From assembly GCA_963792675.1 (NCBI GenBank), contig CAWBWT010000005.1, forward strand, positions 1 through 64,000: a stretch of 64,000 nucleotides of DNA, written 5' to 3'. This DNA comes from JBBROS01 sp963792675. GTDB taxonomy: Bacteria; Pseudomonadota; Alphaproteobacteria; Acetobacterales; Acetobacteraceae. Under the pieces are notes generated by a model. It did not search any database. It was not told the origin of the DNA and worked only from the letters and a program-made list of their open reading frames with translations. A program made the translations under genes and the position numbers. This document shows, piece after piece, positions 35,080 to 46,846 of the stretch (position 1 is the first letter of the stretch; each line of letters begins with the position of its first letter).

Positions 35080-36960
35080 TTAGGTGATGTCCCAGCGGAT
35101 CATCATCGCGTGGTCCTCGTGCACCACGTTGTGGCAGTGCATGACGTAGCGGCCCTTCATGTCTCTGAAGCGCATGAAGATCTTCACCTCCTCGTTGGTG
35201 TTCAGCTCGATCACGTCCTTGCGGGCGTAGTCCACTGACGCGTTGAATTGCGAGTTCGGCTTCACGAGCTGGCCGTTGCGCGAGATGGTGCGGTGCTCCT
35301 CGAAGTGGATGTGCACCGGGTGGCGCCAGTCACCGCCGGGGTTCTGGATGATCCAGGTTTCCTCGGAGCCGACCGGAATGGCGGCATCCACACGGTTCTC
35401 GTCGAAGAACTTGCCGTTCACCATCCAGGCGCCGTTGCCGCGCTCGAACCGCCACGTGCGGGTCTTCGCTTTATTGGCGCGGGCGACCAGGGCGTTGAAG
35501 TCGACGTCCGGCAGTTCGCGCATCAGGAACGGCTTCCCGAGCGCGGCAAGCGCGTCGATGTCGACGCTGCCGTCAGGGACGCTAGAGCCTATGTTCACCT
35601 GCACGATCGGCTGGCCGGGGCTGAGCACGCGCCCGGTCGGGCCGCGGCCGTTGACCTGCTCGAGGCGGTTGACGATGTAGAGCCGCTTGGTGTTGGCGGG
35701 CAGCTTGCTAAAATCGACGAGGATGTCGACCCGCTCGGCCACGGCGATGCGGACGCTGCTGACCTTGATCGCTTGCGGCAGCAGGTTGCCGTCGCTGGCG
35801 ATCTGCCAGAACGGGTAGAAGTTGGTGCCGTCCCAGAATGACAGCTCCCACCAGCGCGACGGGCCTGGGGCGTAGAAGCGAAAGCGGTAGCGGCGCCGAT
35901 CAACATTGAGGAAGGGCTGGATGGCGCCGTTCGCGCAGAAGCGGTCGCCCAGGATCCCGTCGAGGTCGAACAGGTCGAAGACGGCTTGGCAGTTTTGGTC
36001 GAACAGCGTGTCTGAGAAGAAAATCGGCACGTCGTATTTGCCACTCGGCAAGGAAAGCCCGGTGCCCTCGACGCCGGTGTCCTTATCGTCGAACAAGTTG
36101 TAGCAACCGAACATTCCCTTATAGACGTTCTGTGCCGTAAAATCGAGGTGGTGGTCGTGGTACCACAGCGAGCTCAGCGCTTCGGCCGGGTTGCCGGATG
36201 AACCGAAATGCGGATCGGTGAAGCCTGCCAGGACGTTGGGGTAGTGCTGATCCTTGAAGCCCTTCGGGTTGATGGCGTTGGGATCGTTGATCGAGTTGAA
36301 GAAGTTGACCGGATTGCCGTCGCTCTCCGACGGGGTGTGGGCGTTGTGCAGATGAGTCGTCATCTCGGCGATGCCGAATGCTTGCGGCACTTTCACCGAG
36401 GGCAGGTGGTTATGGAAGCGAACCATGATCGGCTCGCCGTATTTCGCCTGGATCAGCGGTCCGGGAATCTTATCGTCGAATGCCCACATCGTGGTCGTGG
36501 CATAGTCAGGGTGGAACTTCCACTGGGTTTCGGCCATCGTCAGTTCGTAGAACTTTTTCGGCGGGAAGCTGCCGGCTGCCCCGCCACCGTAAACGCCGGT
36601 ATTCGCATTGTAGCTGCAATATTGATGCGGAATGCTCTTGGTGGCGCCGTCGATGGGAGTGAAGCCGTCGGGTTGGCCGCCGAGCATGTTGTGCGCGTCG
36701 ACATCCTGCTTGATCTGCAGCAGCGGCATCGGCGCCGTCCACGGCCGCACCGGCGGGCTCACCGGGTTGTGCGCCAGTGTGGTGTCTGGGTCGGTCAGGG
36801 CGGCGAAGGCGCGCCCGCTCAAACCCTGCTTGACGACCAGGCTGCCGCCCGCGGTCAGCAGGCCGAGGCGCATCATCTCGCGCCGGTCGAGCTTCGCTTT
36901 GACGATCTCCTGCCGGTTCCTTTGGGCTTGCAGCTGAACCTTGTCTTTCCAACTCGTCAT
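35080..36960 (-). CDS. Multicopper oxidase, Tat-exported
   Basis: A 626-residue three-domain copper oxidase of the CotA/bilirubin oxidase/Mn-oxidase broad class. All four copper-binding clusters are present: HLHNAH (about 202), WYHDHH (264), HPVHIHFEEH (546) and HCHNVVHEDHAMM (606), giving type 1, 2 and 3 sites. The N-terminus has DRREMMRLGLLTAGG, a twin-arginine-like signal. ATG 36960 has CGGAG upstream. It oxidises a substrate such as Mn(II), Cu(I) or phenols with O2 as acceptor; the exact one is not shown. It shares a transcription unit with SCO and gspI-J-K-E-F, suggesting export through type II secretion. Confidence 0.92.
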   Translation of the reverse strand: MTSWKDKVQLQAQRNRQEIVKAKLDRREMMRLGLLTAGGSLVVKQGLSGRAFAALTDPDTTLAHNPVSPPVRPWTAPMPLLQIKQDVDAHNMLGGQPDGFTPIDGATKSIPHQYCSYNANTGVYGGGAAGSFPPKKFYELTMAETQWKFHPDYATTTMWAFDDKIPGPLIQAKYGEPIMVRFHNHLPSVKVPQAFGIAEMTTHLHNAHTPSESDGNPVNFFNSINDPNAINPKGFKDQHYPNVLAGFTDPHFGSSGNPAEALSSLWYHDHHLDFTAQNVYKGMFGCYNLFDDKDTGVEGTGLSLPSGKYDVPIFFSDTLFDQNCQAVFDLFDLDGILGDRFCANGAIQPFLNVDRRRYRFRFYAPGPSRWWELSFWDGTNFYPFWQIASDGNLLPQAIKVSSVRIAVAERVDILVDFSKLPANTKRLYIVNRLEQVNGRGPTGRVLSPGQPIVQVNIGSSVPDGSVDIDALAALGKPFLMRELPDVDFNALVARANKAKTRTWRFERGNGAWMVNGKFFDENRVDAAIPVGSEETWIIQNPGGDWRHPVHIHFEEHRTISRNGQLVKPNSQFNASVDYARKDVIELNTNEEVKIFMRFRDMKGRYVMHCHNVVHEDHAMMIRWDIT

Positions 36961-37309
36961 GTCACGCTCCGTTATTACGTTAAAGAAAGAAAATTGGTTT
37001 ACAGGCAAGCGACGGCGTTTATGGCTGCACGAAACGCCAGCCTTGATAAATCTGTTCATCTAGACTGTCGGTGACTGTCAACCGCGTCGTGAAATTGCGA
37101 CTATTATTCCCGGTGTTCAACAGACGCACTTAGCGTCAGTGCGGTAATATATTCTGACTATCTATTTGGTAGCACGAACGCAGCCGCGTGCATCGGCCGG
37201 AACGGCTCGATCCGTGCGCAAGAAGGGCCGCCATCGGGCCAGGGGCGGCTGCCGAGCGCGAGGCCGGCGCGGCGGTAGCGCCGGCGCCGGTTGGAGTCGT
37301 GCGGCCGGC
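36961..37309. other. Intergenic, possible leader of multicopper oxidase
   Basis: No gene recognised. The segment 37060-37170 is AT-rich and contains a repeated ACTGTC (GACTGTCGGTGACTGTCAA), which could be part of a promoter or operator for the leftward multicopper oxidase gene. Confidence 0.35.
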
Positions 37310-37564
37310 TCAGGCCGCTTCCTGCTCCGCCGGGGCGGCGGGTGTTGCCGGCGTCGTGGCCCGCGGCTTGGCCCGCACCCCAAGCCGGTGCAGCACCTGA
37401 CCGGTGCGCTGCAGCAATCCAGCTGCGCCGAGCAGCGGCAATACCACCGTCAGCGGCTCGCGGTCCGCAACCTGGAACGTCAACGCGACCTGCTTGCCGT
37501 CGGCGGATGCGCCAATTCTGCAGGATTGCGGGTAGAGGATCTCGCCCATTTGCGGGTCAGCCAT
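37310..37564 (-). CDS. Hypothetical small protein
   Basis: An 84-residue protein (MADPQMGEILYPQSCRIGAS, then VADREPLTVVLPLLGAAGLL) with GGAG 9 nt before its ATG. No family recognised. The C-terminal tail is rich in Ala and Pro. It is on the same strand as the multicopper oxidase and could open that operon, although 350 bp separate them. Confidence 0.55.
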   Translation of the reverse strand: MADPQMGEILYPQSCRIGASADGKQVALTFQVADREPLTVVLPLLGAAGLLQRTGQVLHRLGVRAKPRATTPATPAAPAEQEAA

Positions 37565-37894
37565 CGCGTTGACTCCATCTTATTACGATTACGACACATG
37601 CCATGATGCACGATTCGCCTTAGCCGGGGGCGCGGGCCGGATAGTCCGAAACTGGTAGTCCATCTCCATTAATGCGCCGCCACTAGCGCGGCCCGTTGCG
37701 ACCGGCGGGCGCACCTGCAACGAATGTCACCGGTAACGTTTTTCGTGGCAAGACAAATACGTGAACTCTGCAAGTAGTTTCGGGAAGAATATGGCATAGC
37801 CTCGTCCTGTTTTCAGAACAGGAGTTGATCGTGTCAGCCTGTGCTCCAACCAGATTCGAAGTCATGCCGCACTCTATTTTGGGGGCAACCGACC
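37565..37894. other. Divergent promoter region
   Basis: This 330-bp gap separates the leftward small-protein/multicopper-oxidase unit from the rightward peroxidase unit and should hold both promoters. Two AT-rich stretches are present. No clear operator was identified. Confidence 0.4.
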
Positions 37895-40800
37895 ATGGCC
37901 GTTAAGTTCACCCGTCTCGACCTCGACTACATCCTCACGCAAATCAAGATGGCCGAGGCGGGCCAACCGCCGGTGAACGCGCTGCTCTCGTTCGGCCTGC
38001 GCACTGTCAGCGGCACAGGCAACAACCTGGTGCCGGGCCAAACCAATTTCGGCGCGACCGACCAGACCTTCCCGACCCTCACCGACCCGCTGCTGCAAAG
38101 AGCGCAGGCCGGGTCGACCTATCTGTCCACCACCGGGATGGTCACCGACGCGCAGCCGCGGATGATCAGCAACCTAATTCCGACCAGACTTCCCTAACGA
38201 AAGTCGGAACCCGGCCGCGATCGCCGCACAGCAGCAGGAACTATCGTTCCTCGGCGCGGGCTACCAGAACTCGACCCAGGCGGCCCGGACGGCATCTTCG
38301 GCACCACGGATGACACGAAGACGACGTTTGCCGGCCCGGACGGAATTGTCGGCACCGCCGACGACATCAGCACCTTCGGTAATCTCGCCACCCCCACCGA
38401 TGCGTCGGCCAGCAGCCTGGCAATCCCGGGGTTGGCGCAAAGCATGTTCATCAACAACGTGACGCCCGATAACGGCCTGTCGGCGCCGGCGAACAGCTGG
38501 TTCACCTTCTTCGGCCAGTTCTTCGACCATGGCCTCGACATGATCGACAAGAGCACCGACGCCAACAACTTCGTCTATATCCCGCTGCAGCCCGACGACC
38601 CGCTCTATGTGAAGGGCGGCCACGCGAACTTCATGGTGCTGAGCCGCGCCACCGACCTGCCCGGCCCCGACGGCGTCCTCGGCACCGCGGACGACGTCCA
38701 CCAGTTCACCAACCAGACCTCGCCGTTCGTCGACCAGAGCCAGACCTACGCGTCCGACCCGTCGCACCAGGTCTTCCTGCGCGACTACATGATCGGCATC
38801 GACAACCACCTGCACTCCTCGGGCGCGCTGCTCGGCCAGCTCAAGGCCAATGGCGCCGACGGCATGGCAAACTGGGGCGAGCTGAAGGCCCAGGCGCTCA
38901 CCAAGTTCGGCATCCAGCTCACCGACGCCGACGTCGGCAACGTGCCGCTGCTGGCGACTGACGACTACGGCAATTTCGTTCCCGGGCCGCTCCGTGGCTT
39001 GCCGCAGGTCGTCGTCCGCAACGCCGATGGCACCACCAGCCTGATCGAGGGCGATCTCGCCAACCCCGTCAACCTGCACCCGACCGGCTCGCCGCCGCCC
39101 TACACCGTTCTGTTCACCGGTCACGCGTTCATCAACGACATGGCGCACAGTGCGTCGCCGACCGACGATTTCGGCCACCCCTTGAAGGCCGCCACCGGTG
39201 TGCCCGTCGGCGGCCAGCCGCCGGCCGGCTCCTACGACGCCGACCTGCTCAACCGGCACTACGTCGCCGGCGACGGACGGGTGAACGAGAACATCGGCCT
39301 GACCGCGGTGCAGGACATCTTCCACACCGAGCACGACCGCCTGCTGGCGGGGATCAAGGCGACCGTGCAGGCGCAGCTGGACGCCGGCGACACCGGCTTT
39401 GCCGGCAATTGGCTGCTACCCGGCGCCAACCTCGCACCGCACCAGATCGCTGCCAACGAGTGGAATGGCGAGCGGCTGTTCCAGGCGGCGAAGTTCGGCA
39501 CCGAGACCGAGTACCAGCACATGGTGTTCGAGGAGTTCGCCCGCTACGTGGCGCCCTCGATCCACGTCGCCGCCGGTGTCAACGTGCACATCAATGCGGC
39601 GATCACGTCGGAGTTCGCCAACGTCGTTTATCGCTTCGGCCACTCAATGCTGGACGAGAACGTCAACGTCTACCAGATCGGCGCGGATGGGAAGCCGGTG
39701 ATCGACCCCAAGACTGGGCAGCCGATGCTGACCCAGGACGGGCTGATCCAGGCGTTCACCAACCCGGACCTGTTCAATACCAGATCCGACATGACGGCCG
39801 ACTTGGTGCTCGGCACCGTCAACCAGGTCAGCAACTCGATCGACGAGTTCGTCACCGGGTCGCTGCGCAACAACCTGCTCGGCCTGCCGCTCGACCTGGC
39901 CGCCCTCAACATCGCCCGCGGCCGCGACACCGGCGTGGCGCCGTTGAACCTGGTGCGCAACCAACTATTCGCCCAGACCGGCGAGGCGCAGCTCAAGGCC
40001 TATAGCAGCTGGCTCGATTTCGGCAGCCAGCTCAAGCACCCGGCCTCGCTGATCAACTTCATCGCCGCCTATGGCATCCACCCGTTGATCAGCGGCCAGA
40101 TCGCCGACCCCGCCACCGGAGTGCTTCGTGACCGGACGGCGCAGGAGCGGCGCGACGCCGCGACGCTGCTCGTGCACGCCGGCACGATCGGCGACCCGCT
40201 GTTCGATCCGAACAACCACGACGCCTTCGACTTCATGCACAGCACCGGCGCCTATGCCAGCAGCACGACCGATGCCCGCGCCATCAAGGACGCCACCGGC
40301 AACCCGGCCCCCTGGAGCACCGGGTCGGTCACCGGCGTCGACAACATCGACATGTGGATCGGCGGCCTGGCGGAGAAGGTCAGCCTGTTCGGCGGCAAGC
40401 TCGGCTCCACCTTCGAATACGTGTTCCGCACCCAGATGGAGGCGCTGCAGGACGGCGACCGGCTGTATTACCTGCCGCGCATCGAGGGCATGGACTACGA
40501 GGAGTCGCTGCAGGACAACTCGTTTGCGTCAATGATCCAGGCGGACACCGGCGCCAAAAACTTGCCCGGCAACGTTTTTCTAACGCCGGAATACACGATC
40601 GATGCGTCTACTTACGTTAATCCGGACGGAACCGCCAAGGATCCAACCGGCGCCACCTGGCTGCACAACCCGCAGACCGGAAAGCTGTTGGTCAACGTCA
40701 CGAACGATGCCGACGGGGGCCACACGGTCCAGTTCCTGGGCGACGACAACTTTCTCGGCAACACCGTCGTGCTCGGTGGCACCGAGGGCAACGACCGGCT

Positions 40801-43800
40801 GACCGCGGGGGCGGCCGATGACGACACGCTCTGGGGCTACGGCGGCAACGACCTCCTCGACGGCGGCGGTGGCGCGGACTTCCTGTATGGCGGTGACGGC
40901 AACGACACCCTGATCGGCGGTCAGGGCGACGACACCCTGCACGGAGACGCCGGCAATGACACCATCTACGGCGGCGACGGCATCGACAACATTTTCGGTG
41001 GCGACGGCAACGACTACATCGAGGGCGGCCGCGGCGACGACATCATCTTCGGCGGCCTCGGCAACGACATCATCATCGGCAACGAGGGTCAGGACCAGCT
41101 GATCGGCGGCGAGGGCGACGACTGGCTCGAAAGCAAGGGCGGCCAGGGCCAGCTGATGTTCGGCGACTCCGGCGCCCCCACCGGCGGCCAGCCCCTCTAT
41201 AGCGGCAACGACGTCATGATCGGCGGCGTCGCCGGCGGCGACATCATGAAGGGCTTCTCCGGCGACGACATCATGGTCGGCGGCGGCAGCTTCACCAAGT
41301 TCATCGGCGGCCTCGGCTTCGACTGGGGTTCGTATGAGAACGCCACCCACGGCGTCAGCGAGGACATGAACCGCAAGGAGTTCATCTCGCCGAACGGCTC
41401 TGAGGACTCGATCCGCGACATCTGGCAGCACACCGAGGGCGCCAGCGGCTCCCAATTCGACGACATCATCATCGGCACCAACGACACCCGGCTGCTGGCG
41501 ACCAAGGACACGCTCGACAACGTCGCGCTGATTTCGGGCCTGGCTGGCTTCTTCCCGGCCGGTCCGGTGTCGTTCGGCGGCGGCAACATCATCCTGGGCG
41601 GCGGCGGCAACGACGTCATCACCGGCGGCGGCGGCGACGACATCATCGACGGCGACGCTTTCCTGCACGTGGCGCTGACCAGCTACACCGCCGGCGGCCA
41701 GATCATTCGGCAAATCAATTTCGACCCGAACGGTAATACCGCCAAGCTGCAACTGGATGCGTTTGGCAGCATCGACCGCACCGCGGTCGACGCGAATGGC
41801 AACCACATCCCGACCGTTGTCAGTGGTCATGTCAATGCAGCCAATGTGGACACCGCGGTGTTCAACGACGTGTTCGCTAACTACGGTGACGGGTTCAGCC
41901 TGTTCGTCAACGGCGGCTTCGGCTCTCCGGTGGACGCGCAAGGCTTCCTCACCATCAAGCACACCGGCACCAACGTCGTCGTTGGCGGCAATCCGCAAGG
42001 GCTCGGTGGGATCGATGATGGGACCGACAAGATCCGCAATATTGAGCGGCTGCAGTTCAGCGACATCACCGTCTCGATTGACTCGAACGGCGACATCTTG
42101 ACTTCGTCCGACGGTCGCTTCACCGATCCGAACGATCCGTATTATGACGCCGTCCCGGTGGGCAAACCCACCATCACCGAGAGCGGCGGCCTCGATCCGG
42201 CCACCACGGTCACGGTCGGCCAGACGCTGACGGCGAGCATCGCCACCGTCACCGACGCGGACGGCATCGCCACGCCGTTCACCCTGCAGTGGCAGGAACT
42301 CGACCTGATCCGCGGCGAGTGGGTCGACATCGTCGGCGCCACAGGTGCGACCTTCGTGCCCACCACCTTCCAGGAAGGCGCGCTCGGCCTGCGGGCGAAG
42401 GCAACCTACACCGACGGCAAGGGCGTCAAAGAGACGGTGATCTCCGCGCCGACCGCAACCGTCACGCTGCCGGGCAACGTCAACACCGCGCCGACCATCG
42501 TGGTGGCGCAGCAGTTCAACGGCGTCGGCAACACGACGGCGCTGCTGGGGACGCCGTTCGACTTCTTCTCGCCGCTGTCGTCAATCTTCACCGACAACCA
42601 GACCGCCTCGACCGCGCTGACCTACACGGCAACGCTCGCCGACGGTACCGCCCTCAGCAACGTCGGGCTGACATTCACCACCAGCCTGGACGTCACCGGC
42701 ACGGTGCTGAGCGGCGAGTTCAAGAGTGGTCCGAACGGGATCGGCTCTACCGATGCGGCCGGCACCTTCACGGCGCAATCCGCCGGCCAGCTCGCCGTGC
42801 GTGTCACCGCAACCGATAACGGTCCTGGCCAGGCGCTCTCGGGCACCAGCAACTTCTTCATCAACATCCTGCCGGCCGATGCGGCGCCGGTCGCCAAGGA
42901 TGACGCGTACTCGATCCTGGAGAACGCCAAGCTCAGCATCACCTTGGCCAAGCAGGGCCCGGCGGCCACCGCGACACCGGCCAACACGCTGGGCGTGCTG
43001 GCCAACGACACCGATCCGGACCTCGGCGACCGGCTGACGGCCGCCCTGGTGACCGGCCCGGCCCACGGCGCCCTGGCCCTTAACCCGGACGGCACCTTCA
43101 CCTACACGCCGGTCACGAACTTCAATGGCACCGATACCTTCACCTATGTCGCGAACAACTCGTTCCTCAAGTCGAGCAACCCCGCCACCGTCACCATCAC
43201 GGTTTCGCCGATCGTCCACCCGCTTTCGGCGGCGCTGCTGAACGACAGCGGCGCGTCCAAGACCGACGGCATCACCAACGACCCGACGTTGACCGGTTTC
43301 GGCTTCCCCGGTGCGGCGATCTTCGCCACCATCGTGGATCCGGGTACCGCGCCCAACGCGCCGATCCGGCTGGTGGACGCGGCCGGGCTTCCGGTCACGG
43401 CGGACGGTGTCGGCAAATGGACCGCGACCTTCCCGAAGGGCACGCTGCCCGACGGCCCGCACACGATCCAGATCAGCGAGACCGACGGCCCAACCGGCAA
43501 GACCGACGTGGTGACCACCAGCTTCACCCTCGACACCACGCCGCCGCCGGTTGCGGTCACGCTGGCCAACGACACCGGCACCTCCAAGACCGACAACATC
43601 ACCAAGGACCCGACCCTCACCTTCGTCACCGATCCGAATGTCACCTTGACCGTCAGCATCGACAACGGCGCCGCCACCACCGTGAGCTCCGGCCCCTTGG
43701 GGACCGTTACGGTGCCCGAGACGGGCTTGAAGGACGGCCCGCACACCGTGGACGTGACCGGCGCCACCGACCTGGCCGGCAACGTCGGGCATGCGTCGCT

Positions 43801-45753
43801 GAAGTTCACCCTCGACACCACGCCGCCGGCCGCGCCGGTGGTCACGGGCTTCACCTACGTCGCCACCGCGACGGCGCTGACCAGCTACAAGCTGCTCGGC
43901 ACCGCCGAAGCCGGGGCGATCGTCACCGTCTCCAACGGCGGCCCGGCCACGCTCGGCACCACCACCGCGGCGCTGGACGGCACGTGGTCGTTCAGCGTGA
44001 CCCCGGCGGCGACCACCAACTTCTCGACCCTGCTGACGGCCACCGCGACCGACGTTGCCGGCAATGTCGGAACCGGCGGCACGGCCGGCGTCGCAGTCGG
44101 CACCGCGGCCAACAACACGCTGCCAGGGCCGTCCGGCACCGGCGCCAACTTGCTGCTCGGGCTCGGCGGCACCGACGTTCTGACCGGAGGCTCCGGCAAC
44201 GACCTGCTCGACGGCGGCACCGGCAGCGACAACATGGTCGGCGGCGCCGGCGACGACACCTACGTCGTCGACGCGGCCGGCGACAAGGTGGTGGAGGCGC
44301 CAACAACGGCACCGACACGGTGCTGGCGAGCGTCAACTACACCCTCTCGGCCGACGTCGAGAACCTGACCTACACCGGCGCCGGCAACTTCACCGGGACC
44401 GGCAACACGCTGGCCAACGTCATCACTGGCGGCGCTGGAAACGACACGCTGAACGACGGCGGCGGCACCGCGGTCGACACCCTGATCGGCGGCGCCGGCA
44501 ACGACACCTACGTCGTCGCGGTCGCCGGCGACGTCATCACCGAGAAGGCCGGCGGCGGCACCGACACCGTGCAGACGGCACTCGCCGCCTACACGCTGGC
44601 CGCGGGCAGCAACGTGGAGAACCTGACCCACACCGGCGCCACACCCTTCACCGGCACCGGCAACGAGCTCGCCAACGTCATCACCGGCGGCGGCGGCGCC
44701 GACACACTCGACGGCGGTAAAAATACCACCGGCGTGGACACGATGGTCGGCGGCGCCGGCAACGACACTTACATCGTCCGCAACCTCGGCGACGTAGTGA
44801 CGGAGGCCGGCGCTAGCGGGACCGACACGGTGAAGTCGGTCGTCGACACCTACACGCTGGGGGCAAATGTTGAGAACCTGACCTACATCGGGGCCGGCAA
44901 CTTCACCGGCACCGGCAACACCCTAAGCAACGTCATCACCGGCGGCGCTGGCAACGACACGCTCGACGGCGGCGCCGGCGGCAACGACACCCTGATCGGC
45001 AGCGCCGGCGACGACACCTACATCATCCGCAACGCCGGCGATAAGATCATCGAGAACGCGGGCGACGGCATCGACACGGTCAAGACGGCACTCGGCAGCT
45101 ACACGCTGGGCGCCAACCTGGACAACCTTACCTACACCGGCGCCGGCGCGTTCACCGGCACCGGCAACGCGCTCGCCAACGTCATCACCGGCGGTGCTGG
45201 GGCGGATACGCTCAGCGACGGCGGCGTGGGTGGGGCGGATACGCTGGTCGGCGGCGCCGGCAATGATACCTACATCGTGTTCAACGCCGGCGACGTCATC
45301 ACCGAACTCGCAGGGGGCGGGACCGACACGGTGCGGGCCAATGTCAGCAGCTACACGCTGGGCGCCAACGTGGAGAACCTGACCTTCGTCGGTGTCGGCG
45401 CCTTCACCGGTACCGGCAACGCCCAGGCCAATACCATCACCGGCGGCGCCGGTGCGGACACGCTGGCCGGCGGCGGCGGCGCCGACACGCTGCGCGGCGG
45501 TGGTGGTGCGGACGTGTTCTCCATGGTCAAGGGGGACGCCAACGGCGACCTGATCGCGGACTTCAGCCGGGCGCAGGGGGACACCATCACGTTCAGCGGC
45601 TACGCCCCCGGCTCGGTTCTCGGCGGCAGGACGGCGGCCGGCGGCACGACTACCTACCTCGTGCAGGCAACAGCTGGAGGGGCGACGGTGGACACGATCA
45701 AGCTCACCGGCAACATCACCCTGACCGCCGGCACCGACTACAAGTTCGTCTAA
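37895..45753 (+). CDS. Giant animal-type haem peroxidase with RTX repeats, frameshifted
   Basis: One gene of about 2,600 codons read in several frames. The N-terminus (ATG 37895, DLDYILTQIKMAEAG, then GLRTVSGTGNNLVPGQTNFG) runs to TAA 38195; a +1 shift near 38180 and its reversal near 38277 restore the frame, with PAAIAAQQQELSFLGAGYQN in between. The peroxidase domain (38430-40540) has WFTFFGQFFDHGLDM, DIFHTEHDRL, VVYRFGHSMLDENVNVYQIG and LDLAALNIARGRDTG. Next come an RTX block (40770-41660, GGxGxD nonapeptides), Ig/cadherin-like modules (42150-44100) and a second RTX block with five 250-bp units (44390-45560). Another shift near 44300 moves the frame again. It is similar in layout to MopA-type Mn-oxidising peroxidases. 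Breaks may be sequencing errors. Confidence 0.8.
44390..45500 (+). repeat. Five tandem repeats of about 252 bp in the peroxidase RTX region
   Basis: Each unit encodes VENLTYTGAGNFTGTGNTLA or close variants, then NVITGGAGNDTLDGG. Units begin near 44391, 44649, 44904, 45156 and 45411, so the spacing is regular. The aspartate- and glycine-rich loops should bind calcium. Confidence 0.75.
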
Positions 45754-45761
45754 CAGCCGCT

Positions 45762-45792
45762 CCCCGGACCGGAGAGTTCTCCCAGTCCGGGG
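45762..45792. terminator. Hairpin after peroxidase gene
   Basis: CCCCGGAC pairs with GTCCGGGG, enclosing a second stem GGAGA-GT-TCTCC. It lies 8 bp past the peroxidase stop and 20 bp before gspL. It has no T-run, so it may lower rather than stop transcription into gspL. Confidence 0.5.
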
Positions 45793-45811
45793 TCGGCGCA
45801 AGGCAGACCGC

Positions 45812-46846
45812 ATGATCCAGGAGCTTTACCATTGGTGGGCGGAGCAGATGCGGGACCTGGTGCCCGCATCGTTGCGTTTCCGGCCCGCCGTCCCGACCGG
45901 CCTCGTTGCCACTCTCGACGCGGCCGGGTCAGCCGTCAGCCTGGTGCACCGGACCCGGCGCGGACGCACCGAGCTGGGCCGGTTCGCGCTCGACGACCCC
46001 GGGCTTGGCGACGCCGTTGCCCGGTGTCCCGGCGCCGACCGGGCCGTCACGGTCGAGGTGACCGAGGATGCCGTCCTCCGGCACCGAACGGTGCTGCCGC
46101 TTTCGGCGGAGCTCGACCTGCGGGCGCTACTCGCGTTCGAGCTCGACCGGTTCACGCCGTTCCGGGCCGACCAGGCCTATTGGAGTGCGGCGGTCGAGCG
46201 GCGTGACGTGAAGGCCGGGCGGCTGCATGTCCGCTTGCTGCTGGCGCCGCACCGGCGGGTGCAGCCGGCGATCGCGGCGCTGACCCGGGCCGGGCTCGAG
46301 CCGGCGCGGATCGTGGCGGCCGGGGAGACGGGGGCGGGGGCGGGGGCGATCACGCTCGGCGCCGAGCGGCTGCCGCCGGCCTGGGCCGGGCGCCGCGCCC
46401 AGGGCTGGGCCGCCGGTGTTTGCGCCGCGCTGGCGCTGCTCGCGGCGGCGCTGCCGTTCGTGCAGCAGTCGCTGGCGGCGGCGGCGCTGGAGGCGCGGGT
46501 CGCAGCGCTGCGGCCCGAGCTCACCGAGGCCGAGCGGCTGCGCCGGCTGATCGCCGCCAGCCGCGGCACCGCCGACGTCGTCACCGCGGCCCGGCAGCAG
46601 ATCGGGCAGCCGATGCAGGCGCTCGCCGTGCTGACCGACGTGCTGCCCGACGACACCGTGCTGTCGCAGCTGTCGGCCCGGCAGCGCACGCTGACGCTCA
46701 CCGGCCGCGCCGCCTCGGCGGCCAAGCTGATCGGCAGCATGACCGCGCTGCCGGCGCTGCGGGCGCCGGCCTTCACCGCCGCGGTGGTGCGCGACGAGGC
46801 GACCGGCACCGAGGCGTTCACCATCCGCACCGAACTGGCGCCATGA
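45812..46846 (+). CDS. gspL: Type II secretion protein GspL (PilN-like)
   Basis: A 344-residue protein with an actin-like cytoplasmic part (RTVLPLSAELDLRALLAFEL, DRFTPFRADQAYWSAAVE), one membrane helix (AGVCAALALLAAALPFVQQS, about residue 210) and a periplasmic ferredoxin-like PilN domain (GQPMQALAVLTDVLPDDTVL). It links GspE to the inner-membrane platform. It lies 58 bp after the peroxidase gene and its stop overlaps the gspM start (ATGA). Confidence 0.85.
   Translation: MIQELYHWWAEQMRDLVPASLRFRPAVPTGLVATLDAAGSAVSLVHRTRRGRTELGRFALDDPGLGDAVARCPGADRAVTVEVTEDAVLRHRTVLPLSAELDLRALLAFELDRFTPFRADQAYWSAAVERRDVKAGRLHVRLLLAPHRRVQPAIAALTRAGLEPARIVAAGETGAGAGAITLGAERLPPAWAGRRAQGWAAGVCAALALLAAALPFVQQSLAAAALEARVAALRPELTEAERLRRLIAASRGTADVVTAARQQIGQPMQALAVLTDVLPDDTVLSQLSARQRTLTLTGRAASAAKLIGSMTALPALRAPAFTAAVVRDEATGTEAFTIRTELAP

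Noticed and set aside
40580..41998. Open frame of 472 codons opposite the peroxidase RTX block
   Set aside because: Val/Ala/Asp-rich translation is the mirror of the GGxGxD repeats; not a gene.
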